Shown here one piece after another: positions 1 through 11,920 of a DNA stretch of 64,000 bases. The notes beneath the pieces were generated by a model, which was given only the letters and a program-made list of their open reading frames with translations, was not told the DNA's origin and did not search any database. Both the position numbers and the translations under genes were made by a program. The stretch is from Selaginella moellendorffii. Lineage: Eukaryota > Streptophyta > Lycopodiopsida > Selaginellales > Selaginellaceae. The DNA lies in the NCBI RefSeq assembly GCF_000143415.4, contig NW_003314263.1, positions 2,600,700 through 2,664,699 of the forward strand, in the 5' to 3' direction. The first letter of the stretch is position 1, and each line of letters starts with the position of its first letter.

Positions 1-2480
1 TAAGATTGCTAGGAAAAGTCATTAATTGTTTGGAGGAAAGGTTTCTAGAGTATGGAGGTATGATGGAAGCTACTTAACACCACTCTTTATCTTGATAAAT
101 TAGAGGATGTAGTAGTTGTTGTGAAGTCTTAGGCTTCCATCCTAGTTGAGCAGTTCAAAGAGCTACTTACTAATATGGACAGTTTTAAATATCAAGCATT
201 GAACTTTGGAGTAAAGACTTTGGATGAAAAACCATGAATGACTTTTGGAATTATTATCAAATAAGGAAGTTTTAATTACTTATATTTTTTCTAGAATCTA
301 AAATGATGAATGCTTTTATTCTCTCAGATTCTACCTTGAGTAGTATAGTGAGTTCTTGAAAGTGTGGGCTGCCATAATGGTAATTCTTATAAGTATAATA
401 GAATGCAAGTGGGGTTTTAAGAGGTAAAATAATATAACAACAATGAACAAGTGAATTTGAAGTTGAGAACTTTAGATATGCTCATGTTCTTTTAGCTTGT
501 CACTTTTAGCTCTCTCTACTAAAGAAGACCAATGGCAACTTAATCAAACATAATGTATATTAGGTGATTTATATCTCTTACATTGAAAAAGTAAAAGTTT
601 TTTATAAACTTTACATTGAGGTTAATGTTGATGCAAAGTTCAAATTTGAAAAGTTGGAGCTATATAAACAATTTTTTTGAATATAAAAAAAATTAAAAAG
701 ACTTTGAGATATAGTATATCGGATTTATCATAATAAAGTGACATTAGTAAAAATAAATAAAAATAACCAAGAAAACAAAGTGTTGCTACAATAATAAATT
801 ATGTTTACTTTTAAAAGCAGAATGAATCACTGTGATCAAGTGCTATACACACTCCTTAAATTATGTGACTAAACTAGATTGTGCTCCTTGCATGGCATTT
901 CAACCATCTGTGGCAATACCAATCAACTTCTCAAGAGAAAGACTTATATCATTTATCCAAGTAAACACTACATCTAGGTTTGCCAATTTTTGTTGATACT
1001 AGCTTGAAGTAGTTAATTCTTATCTCTCTACCGCTTGAAAAAAATTTAACATAGAAAATCAAATGATGTTTCAAGCTATTATCAATAGACTTGTTTGCTT
1101 GAAACTAGTTCAACTCAACTTCTCGTAGTAATCTTTGTGAGTAGCTTGAAGGAATCCTTTACCAGCCTTTACATTAGTGTAACTCAAATAACCATTGACA
1201 CATGAAAATCAATCTTAATAATTGCTATCACCCTTTTCTATTCTTTAGCATTAATTACCTGTAAGTGTTTGAGCATGCTTTGTGGGCTTCAAGCTCTCAA
1301 CAACTACTTGCAAGTGATCTTCAGAATCCACATGAATCCTCAAAGCTAGCGTTTAAAGAGTTTTACAGCCCTCTTTTGTAAACACATTATCCATTTTAGC
1401 ATCAATGCAATATCTATATTTCATCATTTCGTTTCTAACCAAAGAAAGAAAATTAACTAATGTGAGATCTCTCGGTGGTGCCAAGAGTAGCTGACTCTGT
1501 TCATGTCTTTTTGCTCAGAAGTACTGGGTGTGGTCTCTTTGAATGTATAGATTGCTTCACTGGCTTTGAGGGTTGTGCATCTTGTTTTCACTTTCTAATG
1601 CTCATTGAATCTCCTCTTTGTTTTTTTTTTTGAGGGGGACTGACTGATTCTCCACACACAACTGTTGTTGTCCCTCTCCTTCTTGATTCCTGTGCTCACT
1701 ACCTATAGAATGAGAGCTAGTTGTAATAGTAAAAAACCTGGATAAATGTGATTACTTTGTGTCCTTTTTAGGCCTTCCTATTGTTTACAATGTCTTCTAT
1801 TGCTCTCACACTTACCCTTTTGCCCTTTTATCTTTTTATGACATAATAAAAATCTTTTTAACCCCTGCCCTTCTTCATTGCACTTCAAGGGTGGAGGGTA
1901 AATTTTTTTTCCTGCCTTTCTTTTGGAACGTAACCTTTTAGTGTATTGTTTTGCAAGTAAAAAATGCATGAGCAGGGTGCCGCAGCCTTCAAAGTTGGAG
2001 CTTAGATTTACAAATTAAGAAGCTTGCTAAGAATCTTGAAAGAATATGGTTTATTGATAATTTTGATCAGAAAAATTTAATATAGAGATAAACTGTTAAA
2101 GCTTGATAAGTTGGATAATTGACAGAACATGGGATAGCGAGTCCTTCCTTCAAAGACACTTTATTGTTTTCGAGGATACGGCACTTTTATATTACAAGAA
2201 CGAAACATGGAGTCTTCATCTAAATCAGCAGGCTTTGATTTTCAAGTTTCTCTTTCTTTGCTAGCTCCTTAACTCAGAAGCCAAAATGAGTTCAAGGTTA
2301 GAGCTTCGCAAGGGACCTCACTTCTTCTGGCGGCGATGAAACTTCCAGTACCTGTGACCTTCGACTGGGAGTCCGACACTCCCTCATCCAAGGAACAGTG
2401 GTGGCTCATTCGCAAATAACTGGCGAGGAAAATCAACACCAAAGCTGTGAAAAACATGGAGGATGTTATTAAGTACCCGC
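1..2480. other. AT-rich intergenic DNA without a recognisable gene
   Basis: This stretch is strongly AT-rich and every reading frame is short. I recognise no protein domain. The composition resembles the AT-rich deserts at 31.5-33.3 kb and 56.8-61.3 kb, the latter of which holds decayed transposons, so old mobile DNA is the likely source (inference). One 62-codon ORF on the minus strand (2269-2457) starts with a hydrophobic segment, but it has no recognisable family and may be chance. Confidence 0.5.
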
Positions 2481-2719
2481 TAATGACGAGGCGAGATTTC
2501 TCTTATCCGTTTTCTCGTGGCCGAGTTGTTCGCCGCTGAATCTAACATGACTTAGATTTTTAAATAGGACGTTTAAAATAAAAGGCCTGGAACCTTTGTT
2601 TAATGCTCGTCAGATCTGAAGAAGCTGATGAACGAGATATAATGATATACTAAGTGGAAGAAGTTTTGTGTTGCAAAAGAAAAGTTTTGCTTGGCGAAAG
2701 AAAAGTAATTTTAGGGTTT

Positions 2720-4161
2720 ATGGCTGGGAGAACATTGGGGCGACGCTGGTGTTCTTCCGCCGCTCGAGGTGAGCGCGTTGCGAGCTCTTCTTCTCTAACC
2801 AAGCTCTCCAAATCTATGCGTAGCGGCGGGCATTGCTCCGCCGATTCAGGTGAAGCTCACTGAGACTGCGGGCAGGGGTGTGTTTGCCAGTCGCAAGATC
2901 GGCGCTGGGGATGTTATTCTCACGGAATTTCCAGTGATTTCGCAACCCTCGCCCACAAACATGGGAAAGGTTCTTGCGGTGCTTTTTTTCTTCTTGTTGT
3001 GAAAGCTGTTTTTTCTTCCAGGTTTGCTGGTGGTGCCTTAAACGTTTTAGCTTGATCACAAAACCATTTCTCCAACTCGAGAGCTCCTGGATGGCCTACT
3101 GCAGTCAAGAATGCACTGATCTTGCCAAGGTTTTTCAATTTTCTTCTCTTTTAAGTTTTTTTCTCATATCTTGTGTCCCTGTACTTGTTTTGATGTTTCT
3201 CTTCCAGGGGTGTATGGATCTGGAGAACAATCGTCACTGGAAAGAGTTTCACGATTACTGTAGGTATCCAAATTGCTCGCTTCTGTTCTTCTCTTTTCTG
3301 GCTAAAGTTTTTTTTGTGTGTGTGTGTGTGTGTGCTTGATGCCAGGGAAAGTAACTTGAGGTTTCCACTCTTGGTGAAGCGATTGGCATGCATGGTAGCC
3401 ACAAACATGGCCTCTTTTGATGTTCTCGACATTCTCTATCCGCCAAGTCCTCCTGGATTTCTCCAAAGAGTAAGTTCCTACGTAAATTACGATCTTATGG
3501 TTGTAAGCGTGGTTTTTTCGTTGCAGTGGCTCGAGGAGCGCAAGCTTTTGACAGAAACTCTAACTCGTTGCGGTATAGACTCGGCTTCAACGAAGTGTAT
3601 CCTTTTTCTTCGTTTCTTTCCAAGCAAAAGAGTTCGTTTTTCTTTCGACAGGCTCGAAGTTTTGAGCGATTCTTGGTACGCCGGCGCGCTCTCCAGAATA
3701 CACCTCAACACATTCCGAGTGGAGACTATCGCCACGGAGATCACAAACCTTGAAGCAGCGCTTGTCGACTCCATCACAGGCGACGATGTTGTTGGCTCCG
3801 CCGTCTACATTCTTCCCTCCATGTTCAACCATAGCTGCGGTAAATCCTTTCATTCGTTTGCTCATCTTTGCTCGACTTTATCACTTACATATTTGTTTTC
3901 CTTTGGATCATTAGATGCTAACGTGAACATTTACTGGCGAGAAAATGCGTTTGCACAACTGAAAGCTTTACAACCGATCGAACCAGGTAGAGCTCAAAGT
4001 AAATGCTGGTGCCTAATCCTTTTTTTTTTACTTTTTCACCAGGCAAGGAGCTGTGTATAACTTACATTGATGCAAGCATGGGGTGTGAAGCTCGCAGAGC
4101 ACTTCTTCAGGACGCCTATGGTTTCCACTGTAAGTGCCCTCGTTGCTTGGACAACGATTAA
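2720..4161 (+). CDS. ATXR4: SET-domain protein, ATXR4-like (SDG38 type)
   Basis: Predicted lysine methyltransferase of the small plant ATXR4/SDG38 class. Nine exons join cleanly: 2720-2768, 2824-2969, 3022-3129, 3208-3263, 3346-3469, 3527-3594, 3652-3839, 3915-3986, 4043-4161, giving 309 residues. The SET domain opens with TETAGRGVFASRKIGAGD. A MYND-like zinc cluster follows (CWWCLK, then YCSQEC). The core motif is MFNHSC followed by DANVNIYW, and the catalytic-loop segment is YIDASMG. A post-SET CKCPRC closes the protein. Family proteins are of similar length. The short Arg-rich start (MAGRTLGRRW) fits organelle targeting, but nuclear localisation is not excluded. Introns are 49-82 bp. The ATG at 2720 lies just upstream of the first spliced frame. 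Substrate cannot be told from sequence. Confidence 0.9.
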
Positions 4162-4490
4162 GCTTCGACAACAATTAAAAACTTAAAGCTCTTCTAGATT
4201 CGAGAATTCACGATTAAAAGCTTAAAGCTCTCGTGAGTTTTCTGGATTCGATGACAATGAGCAACGAGCTACTACTACGAACTGGTAAAACCATCTTAAA
4301 AGTTTGAGCTTTTATTGATCAAAGGTCCTTTCTCCTTTTTCTTTCCAGCCACTTCTCTTGCGCAATCACAGCGTCTCTTACTGCCACAGTCTTCATCGTC
4401 TTCCTGCCAAACATTCCCACAAATCCTGAGAAGAGCTTTCAACCTCGAATGCTAAGTTCCATGCTAAAGTCCCGGCCATGGCACTAGATA
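4162..4490. other. Short convergent intergenic spacer
   Basis: About 330 bp between the stop codons of the SET gene (+) and the OTU gene (-). It contains a small direct repeat of an 'aaagcttaaagctctt'-like phrase near 4180-4235. I see no coding signal; it probably holds both 3' UTRs. Confidence 0.6.
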
Positions 4491-6509
4491 CTACTTCTCG
4501 GCGGCCTTCCCTTTCATCCTATACATGCTCTCCCCCTTGAGAGCCTCCGTCTCCAGCAAGTAGCACAGCATGTTGTTCACGTCGTCCCCGAAGATGCTAC
4601 ACGCCTCCATCACCCGGAAGTAGCTAAATCCCATGGACAGGAGGACGCGGACGTTGCTGCTCCTGTTTATCGCGGCAGAGTCTGTGAGACTTACTGATCC
4701 ACCAACGTGAGAACCGCCAGCGCTTCCAGATCCCCTCGACGCTGGGAAGCAAGCACGCAAACAAGCGCAAGTGAGAGGTTTTTATGATTTGGAAGTAGCT
4801 CCTTACCTCCAGAAGATGATGGTCCTCCCGCGGCCGAAGAGGACGTCTCCTCGGACGAGTGCGTGATTTGCCGGTGGTGCTCCTCGGCAAGGTACTCCGC
4901 TCGAGAAGCCTCCATCACCATCCTTTCGATCTCTTGCTCGGTCAGTTCCAAGTCGGAGTAGAACCGGCCTTCGGCCAAAAGAGCCTGTACAAGATAGGCA
5001 GCTGTTGGATCACAAGACGAAGTAGAACATCACGTACGTTTTCAATCTGTTGGTCCTGTTGTGCGCGGATAGCAGCCTTCACCTGATCTCTGTCAACATT
5101 GTTCTATAAGCGAAAAGTATTAGATTCGAGCCAGTGAAACAAAACGAAAGTAAACAAGAAAAAAAACGCTTACACCACGAAGGCTTCCAAAACCAAGTCC
5201 GGCTCCAACAGCAGGCCGTGATGGATCGTGAAGCGAATTGTAGTGATTTCGACGGTGATAGCTTAGCCGGATTGGCGGCAAGTCAGTTTCATACTGTCCA
5301 TGAAATATGTTTATCGGATCTGCGACATCGCAGAAAATTCAGGAAAACAAACCGACAAACATGGGACCCCATACCTGTGCTGTACGAATAGATGTGAATT
5401 GGCCGGTTGTACATTTCAGCCATTGCCTGTATCTCGAGGTTGTTGCCATAAACCTTCAAGGCAGTACCACCATTCATCAGTCAAGTAAGACAGCAAAAGA
5501 AAAGCGATAACCTTATCTCTGCGTTTTCTTTTGCAGTACGTAGTAAAGCCTTCTGTAATGAACTGTGAAAAATGATCTCTTTCTCTTTCCTGTAACAGAA
5601 AAATAGCAACGTGACTTGATCCCTGAAAGCATCACACTCAGAATCATTACCATGTAATCTATACACATCTGCCTTGTCTCGCCAAACATTTCTGGATCGC
5701 CATAGACTTGATCAGCCACAGCACGGAACAAACAGTTGCCATCAGGAACCATTCTCCTTACTTCGAAACCTTTCACCCGCCGGAGCTCGATCTCGAAATG
5801 GCTTTCCTTGTCCTCCTGGAAAAAAGAAACAAGACACGAACATATTTGTCACTGAAGCTCTCGGAGCCGCACAAGCGGATTACCATCCACGTACATCTTC
5901 CTCAAATCCAGGCGTTGCAGACCAGGAACTGGATTCGTCAGCACTGTTGTATCCATCGCCCTCCCCCGAGTGTGCTCTAGGAGACGTGGAATGCGAGCTC
6001 GTTGGCGAGATCCTGACTCGCTGAGCAGTAAAACCTGGCCTTGGAACTGTGGCACGCCTTGAGCCTGTTCCAACTCTAGTTGATGACGAAGTTCCTGCGT
6101 TAGATCTAGGCGGTTCTTGGTTACCACACTCGGAAGCTGCTGCCGGAACGCTCGGACTTTGCACTGCCTCTGTCACCTGAGCAGCAAATTCTTTTGCATT
6201 CTCCTGGTCCGAGCCGGGAGCTTTTCCAGCGCTCCTCGACTCTTCGGAAGAAATGCAAAGGCCGGCAAACCGACTTCCCAGCTGTGAGGCTTTTTCGATG
6301 CTTTCTCCATCCAGGAAACTCGAAGTTCCCTCAGCTTTGTTCTCCGCGGCCTCCTGGCCGGAAGGAGAAATGAGAGTCGACGATGGTGGCAAAGGAGGAG
6401 GTGGCGGTGGTACTGACGACGAAGTCCCAGGAGTGGAAGTAGCAACATTTCTCGGTGGCTGGGACGAACCAGGCGCTGGATTACCTCTCGGAACCACAAC
6501 TCGAGTCAT
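4491..6509 (-). CDS. OTLD1: OTU-domain deubiquitinase, OTLD1-like (plant OTU6)
   Basis: Cysteine protease that removes ubiquitin. The Arabidopsis family member OTLD1 acts on histone H2B and represses transcription (family knowledge). The start at 6509 begins MTRVVVPRGNPAPG, matching the family N-terminus. An N-terminal Ser/Pro/Gly-rich linker of about 200 residues ends in GYNSADE. The OTU domain follows with the catalytic segment PDGNCLFRAVADQVYGD (D, C), then YNRPIHIYSYST and RRNHYNSL (catalytic H). The C-terminal part has EGRFYSDLELTEQEIERMV and a UBA-like motif, LLSMGFSYFRVMEACSIFGD. Exon 1 is 6509-5895, followed by short exons joined at GT-AG borders; all phases agree with the family sequence. 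An in-frame upstream ATG at 6536 would add nine residues. Confidence 0.92.
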
Positions 6510-7325
6510 TGCAATGAGCGTCTCACGAGTCACCACTCCATTCGTCCGGCATTTCTCTTGAGCTTGGTTCTATACCATCCCCAGTCTCGCCTTTCTTTCT
6601 TGTCAAAAGTCGCCCCCTCCGCCTTCCAGCCTGCTATCTCCCTTTTCATCCAAGCTGCCGCTACCTCGTCGCCCAAACTTCCAGATCTCCCTCCTATCGG
6701 CTCCACTTCTCATGTAATTCCAAGGCTCTCCAGCTCCTTCCAGCTGCTCTCCTTGCCCTAGAAGCCGATTGAGCTAGAAATCTCCGAAATCTCCGCAATC
6801 TTTCCTCCCAGCTACGAGCTCAGCTCTGCCACAATCATCCAAGCCATGACATACCACGACCGCGACTCCACTCCACCAACGCCATCGCTCGATCCTCCGC
6901 CAGTACCCTAGGGCGATAATGCGCTAGAAAAAAAGGATATGCCCTCAATGTAGCACGAGCAAGGAAGGCTTTATAGGAAAAAGAAGGGGCGTGGCCCTGT
7001 GTAGGAAGGTACACAATAGCGGCCAATGGGAGCACACCGCGTGTCAACTTTCACCCGCGACGCGTGTACACAATCCTAGCCAATGCTTTCCTTACTCCAA
7101 AGGGATGCTCCCAGTTAACATACATAGATCCCTTGGAGCTTTGATCACACCACAAGAAATACCGCGAAGTTATAAACACCCTGTGACAAGGAACAGAGAA
7201 GAAAAGAGAGTGAGAAAACGAACGGAAGAACGCGAAGAAACTTACTGGGAGCTATTCACAAAAAGGCCTGGACGATGAAACGAAGCCGGCGCGAGCTCGA
7301 TCGATCGCCCAAGTTTGCTGGTTTG
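6510..7325. other. Intergenic: OTLD1 promoter and RVE 3' region
   Basis: 816 bp between the OTLD1-like start and the stop of the RVE-like gene, both on the minus strand. ORFs here are short and lack any recognised domain. The part next to 6510 must carry the OTLD1 promoter and 5' UTR; I could not assign a TATA box. Confidence 0.5.
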
Positions 7326-8942
7326 CTACGGCCACCATCCCTCTACACTTTGATCATCGTCGTCTCTAGATGCTGCTGCTGCTGCCGCTGCCATCTTCAG
7401 AGTTTCTCCGTCGCTGATAATGCTCTCTGGATCGATCTTCTCTACTTGGTCCACAGGATCGAAGTCTTCCAGAGCTTCTGCGATGTTGTACAGAGGATCC
7501 AATCCACTCCTGTCCTCTTCTAAACCTCCACCACCATCATAAGGATGCCTTTGGTGCTTGGAAACATCTGCTACAGCTTGTGGGATGCTAGCTTCCGGTT
7601 GGGAGCCAGGGAAAAGTGGTGGCGCTGTTGCTAGTGCTTCTTGCGAACTTTTCTCCACGTTTCTTGCTGTTTCTTCATCACCACCTTGTTGGAAGTCGTC
7701 AAAATCCATTCCGTTTTCCTTCGTTTCGTAGACTGAAACGAACAGCTTCTGTCACGAGACAAACCAGAAAAACAAAAACGTTGAAAAGAACGAAAAAAAC
7801 GTTTGTCCGCAAACTTTACCCGTTGATCGAAGTCCGGACTTGACAGGTTGATTGCCAGGTTCCGCATCAACAACAAAACCTGGAACACGAATCATATCAG
7901 CAAGAAATGCCACCAGCAAAACAAACACTCACAGTTTCTCGGTCTATCGGAGCCATCTCCCGTAGCTTCTTGAGATGCCCAGCCGTGCCCGGATCAAAGA
8001 TGCTTCCAATGAATTTGTAAACCTCGGAGAACGCAGGAGCAGCTGACAAAGTCACAATACCATTAGCTCTATCCACTTTTTCTCCAGTTTTCCGACCTCT
8101 CTGCGGATTTGCTTGTGCCGGAGGATCTTGAGCCCAAGTATTTGCAGTGCTGCTATTGTTTTGGTTCTTAATATTCGCGGGGGTTGCCAGCTCCGGTTGA
8201 TGGGGATCTGGAAGGACATCAACACGGTGAGAAAAAACAGAGAAAAACAAAACAATCATTCTAAAAATCACAAAACTTCCACCTTTGTAGAAAGGAATGG
8301 TTCCTTGAGGCCCTCCATGATGAACCCAGGAAGAAACCGGACTGGCGGTCACTCCTGGAACAAACATATTGCATTGTGGAACCATGTAAGCAAAATCCGG
8401 TGGTGGAGGATGTGGAGTTCCTCGCTGTGGGGGAGCTGTCGAGCAAAGAAAAACGCTATGAAACTCGCAATTTGGTATCGGCAGCTTACCTGGTTTCGCA
8501 GCTTTTTGAGGATATGGTTGAGCAGATTTACGCTTCGGCCGTGGAGGAGGAACGTGTTCTCCAGTTCCATTCTTCTGGACTTTCAAAAAATACTTCTGGG
8601 CATGACTTCTAATCTGGAAATTGTCACACACTAACGAACTAAATCCCCGCGAAGAACATGAATAAAGCAAAGGAATTTCACCTGAATCACTGTTTTCGAG
8701 CCAACGAACGCCTCAATCTTCTTCCAATCCCGATCAAACCTGGAGAGATTGGACTTAGAACCGATACCTCGCGAGGAAAAGATCTCTTACAGCTGCAAGG
8801 CCTCGAGAAACTTGTCGTGCTCTTGCTCCGTCCAGCTCTCCCTGGATTTCGTGATGGTGTAGGGCTTCCGGATCTTCTTGGACACCGCATCATCGGATGG
8901 AAGCGCTGGATTCGCCATCAACCCTACCATTTCAGCATTCAT
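7326..8942 (-). CDS. RVE: REVEILLE 6/8-like MYB transcription factor (LCL subgroup)
   Basis: Single-MYB-repeat transcription factor of the CCA1/LHY/REVEILLE family, which binds evening-element promoters and, for RVE4/6/8, activates clock genes in the afternoon (family knowledge). The start at 8942 reads [18 protein letters not shown]. The MYB repeat follows: [20 protein letters not shown], then [19 protein letters not shown], then [20 protein letters not shown] with the SHAQKYF signature. [17 protein letters not shown] comes next. The second LCL hallmark lies downstream ([13 protein letters not shown], then [17 protein letters not shown]). This separates it from CCA1 and RVE1 types. At least seven exons are joined by short introns. 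The acidic C-terminal exon (7709-7326) contains a run of seven alanines. It is head to head with BLOS1. Confidence 0.93.
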
Positions 8943-9381
8943 ATGGCTGCTCCCTAGAACAAATCGCGCGCAGCTCGTTCGATAAACCGCCTCACAGCAT
9001 CAATCCCGAGCTATCATCCACAGATCGGCACGAAAAGAATCGATCCACCCTAGCCCTCTCTCCCTGCGCTTTCTTTCTGTATCCCTATCCCTTTGGAGAC
9101 TCTAGAGGTCCAGACACACAAATGCAAGAGTTCCAAAACCACATTGAATAGCAGGATGGCATCCGCCGTCCGATTGGACAACGTGGCAGAAATGCCAGGT
9201 GGCAGACAACGTGGCCGCACTGGAGCGGTGGAAAAGATTGACACAAAATCTTTCCTATGGACCGTTGATGGTCAAATCAATATGTGGCCCAAAGTTTTTC
9301 ACAATTCTCAGCCACAAATTTTTTTATTACCTTTAAAACATTTAGGGCTGATCGTCATTACTTTAGGGTTCTTCATTCTAG
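8943..9381. promoter_or_regulatory. Divergent promoter region between RVE-like and BLOS1 genes
   Basis: 439 bp separate the two start codons. Two ACGTGGC (G-box/ABRE-like core) sites lie near 9181 and 9210 within an imperfect duplication of 'caacgtggc'. AAAATCT near 9247 resembles a CCA1-binding site. These are matches to known plant motifs, not shown to function. Confidence 0.45.
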
Positions 9382-9881
9382 ATGGCCGCGGGGGGGTTGG
9401 ATGCCGCGTTCTTGGAGCTAATGCGCGATCGTGCACAGCGATCGGCAGCGATCCGGCAGCGCATAGGTGAGATTTTGGATTCTTGGCTGGAAATCGGCTC
9501 AATGCGGGCTTCACAGACAGGGATCGGAAAGAAGCCCTTGCATCGGCCGCACAGGTATCGAAACTTCTGGAGCGCGGCCTCAATGCCGGCGTCCAGGAGG
9601 TGTTTGCGAACGAGAAGAGGATCGAGAGCGAGACTCGCGCGGTGGCCATGACGGTTCAGCGAGCGGTCAAGCAGAGCAACCAGTGGATGAGCCTCTTCCA
9701 TAGTTTCGACACGGCATTGAAGGCAAGCTCTCTCCTTCTTGTGGATCTTTGTAACTCTTGTTCGCTTTCTCCTCCTCTTCTTTTGTTTCTCTAGGAGATT
9801 GGTGATTTTGAGAACTGGATAAAGATCATGGAACGCGACTGCGAGGAGATCCAAAGCGCCTTGGAACGCGTCAAACGCTAG
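9382..9881 (+). CDS. BLOS1: BLOC-1 subunit 1 (BLOS1/GCN5L1-like)
   Basis: Small coiled-coil subunit of the BLOC-1 complex. Arabidopsis BLOS1 acts in endosomal sorting of plasma-membrane proteins to the vacuole (family knowledge). Three exons: 9382-9466, 9517-9722 and 9795-9881, giving about 125 residues, the usual length. Conserved stretches are DRKEALASAAQVSKLLERG, VKQSNQWMSLFHSFDTALK and EIGDFENWIKIMERDCEEIQ. The second intron starts with GC (AAG|GCAAGC) and ends CTAG. No GT donor nearby preserves the conserved ALKEIGD junction, so this is a GC-AG intron. The stop lies only 11 bp before the ATG of the PPR gene. Confidence 0.9.
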
Positions 9882-9892
9882 CGCGAGATGCG

Positions 9893-11920
9893 ATGAGGAA
9901 GAGCAGGGCCGAATGTCTTGAGCTTATCAGCTCCGTCAAGACGATCGCCACCGCAAAGGCAGTCCACGTACAGATCGTCGATAAGATCTTCCTCGACGAT
10001 GTCTTCCTCTGCAACAAGCTCATCGAGATGTATGGCCGCTGCCGGAGCTCACGCGAGGCACGCACCATCTTCGACGCGATGCTCGCCAGGGACTCCTTCT
10101 CCTGGGACACGATGCTGCTGGCGTACACTCGGACCGGCAACCTCGAGCAAGCCAAGCAGATCTTCGATGAGATGCCCAGCAAGAATCTCATCGCCTGGAC
10201 GAGCCTGCTGGTGGCATTCTCTTCCAGCGAAGACTTCCACCAGGCCAAGCTCCTCTTCGACCAGATGCCCGAGAGAGATGAAGTCGCCTGGAACGCGATG
10301 CTGGCTGTATATGCCCAGAATGGGTGCCTGGAAGACGCTACGCTGCTGTTCCAGGAAATGCCCAGCACCAACCTGGTGTCGTGGAACACTCTGCTCGACG
10401 CTTTTGTGGAGGCTGGGAAGCTGGAAGAGGCCGGGGACTTGTTTCACAGGATGCCACTGCACGACTTGATCTCCTGGACGACTATCCATCACGCTTATGC
10501 CCGGTTTGGGTATATAGACGAGGCAAAGCTCGTCATGGAGGCTATGCCCGAGAGTGACACAGTCTGCTGGACAGCGATGCTTTCGGCGTATGCTCAGCTG
10601 GGGAGCCTGGACAGTGCCAAGGCTACGTTTGACTACATGCCGCAGAGGGACCTGGTCTCTTGGAACACGATGCTTGCGGCGTATACTCAAAACGGACGCC
10701 TCGACGATGCAAAGTTCGTGTTTTGGGGGATGCCCGAGAGGGACTTGTTCTCGTGGACGACGATGCTGGCTTGTTACGTCGAAGAGGGGCATTTGGAGGA
10801 GGCCAGGAGGGTGTTTGACGGCATGCCACAGCGAAACGTGATCGCTTGGAACGTCATTCTAGCGGGGTACGCACAGGTCGGGCTCATGGATCGAGCAACG
10901 CTACACTTCGACTCGATGCCGTTTCGAGACTTGATATCCTGGAACATCATGCTCGGCGGCTACGTCCAGATCGAAGGTGGTCTTCGCGAGGCGGAGGTGT
11001 TCTTTCGGGGGATGCCGCAGCACAACTTGGTGTCGAGGAACACGATGCTCACAGCGTTCGCCCAGGCCGGATTCATCGAGAAGTCGAGGGATTGCTTCTC
11101 ATCGATGCCGGAGCACAACCAAGTCTCGTGGACGTCGATGCTGGCGGCGTTTGCTCACAACGGCCGGGTCGAGGAGGCCAAGTTCACGTTCCTGTCGATG
11201 CCGCAGCGAGACTTGGTCGCCTGGAACGCGATGCTGGCGGCCTACGCTCGAAACGGACAGCTCCTCGAGGCGAAGCAGGCTTTCAGCGACATGCCCGAGC
11301 GGAGCCTGGTTTCGTTCAACGGCATGCTCTCGGCCTACGCGCAAAACGGCCATCTCCGGCTCGCCAGGCAGCAGTTCGATCGCATGCCCGAGAGAGACCT
11401 CGCTTCGTGGTGCGCAATCTTGGCGGCGTACACCCAGAACGGAGGACACACCAGCGGCATCGTCGAGCTCTTCAACGCGATGAAGCTCACGGACATGCAT
11501 CACGGGGCGTGCTTCGTGGCGGTGCTCGTCGCGTGTAGCCGAGCCGGGAAGCTTTCGGACGGGAGGAGATGGTTTGGATCGCTGCTCGTCGACTTTGGCG
11601 AGCGGCCGACGAGGCAGCACTACTGCTGCATGGTGGATCTCTTGGCTCGGGCGGGGCACTTGGACGACGCGGAGGCGCTGGTGGTGGAGATGCCGCTGGG
11701 CTCGAGCGCGCTCCAGTGGAGGTGCCTGCTTGGAGCTTGCGGGAATGGCTATGGCGGTGTCGAGCAGGGTGGCCGGGTTGCGAGCTCCGTCCTGGGCTTG
11801 GATGGAGGCGATGGAGCTGGCTATGTTCTTCTCAGCAATCTTTGCTACTCGGTTGGAGCTCCGGAGAATTGGATTGCTCGAAAGGAGAGGAAGAAGCTCG
11901 CGGCAAGAGCTCCAAGATGA
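9893..11920 (+). CDS. Pentatricopeptide repeat protein, PLS-class, no DYW domain
   Basis: Intronless, 675 residues. PPR proteins bind organellar RNA in a sequence-specific way for editing, splicing or stability (family knowledge). After an N-terminal segment with a CNKLIEMYGRC motif, the protein is a long run of about 31-residue repeats, each with the pattern [L/V][I/V][S/A]W[N/T]xMLxAY...A...F..MPERD; I count roughly 15. The 31-residue spacing marks short (S-type) motifs in tandem. The C-terminus has the start of an E motif (GYVLLSNLCYSVG) but ends after a basic tail without E+ or DYW domain. The gene is GC-rich like other coding exons here. An ATG at 9888 is followed at once by a stop, so 9893 is the start. 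The first ~20 residues are not an obvious transit peptide. The RNA target is unknown. Confidence 0.9.
   Translation: MRKSRAECLELISSVKTIATAKAVHVQIVDKIFLDDVFLCNKLIEMYGRCRSSREARTIFDAMLARDSFSWDTMLLAYTRTGNLEQAKQIFDEMPSKNLIAWTSLLVAFSSSEDFHQAKLLFDQMPERDEVAWNAMLAVYAQNGCLEDATLLFQEMPSTNLVSWNTLLDAFVEAGKLEEAGDLFHRMPLHDLISWTTIHHAYARFGYIDEAKLVMEAMPESDTVCWTAMLSAYAQLGSLDSAKATFDYMPQRDLVSWNTMLAAYTQNGRLDDAKFVFWGMPERDLFSWTTMLACYVEEGHLEEARRVFDGMPQRNVIAWNVILAGYAQVGLMDRATLHFDSMPFRDLISWNIMLGGYVQIEGGLREAEVFFRGMPQHNLVSRNTMLTAFAQAGFIEKSRDCFSSMPEHNQVSWTSMLAAFAHNGRVEEAKFTFLSMPQRDLVAWNAMLAAYARNGQLLEAKQAFSDMPERSLVSFNGMLSAYAQNGHLRLARQQFDRMPERDLASWCAILAAYTQNGGHTSGIVELFNAMKLTDMHHGACFVAVLVACSRAGKLSDGRRWFGSLLVDFGERPTRQHYCCMVDLLARAGHLDDAEALVVEMPLGSSALQWRCLLGACGNGYGGVEQGGRVASSVLGLDGGDGAGYVLLSNLCYSVGAPENWIARKERKKLAARAPR

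Noticed and set aside
2269-2457. 62-codon minus-strand ORF with hydrophobic start
   Set aside because: No family match, no supporting motif; chance ORF cannot be excluded.
3314-3340. (GT)n run as a regulatory repeat
   Set aside because: It lies in an intron of the SET gene just before the acceptor and shows nothing further.
9918-10469. Overlapping ORFs in other frames of the PPR gene (also 10049-10792, 10846-11538, 11099-11659)
   Set aside because: Shadows of a GC-rich repetitive gene; the 675-codon frame shows clear PPR motifs.
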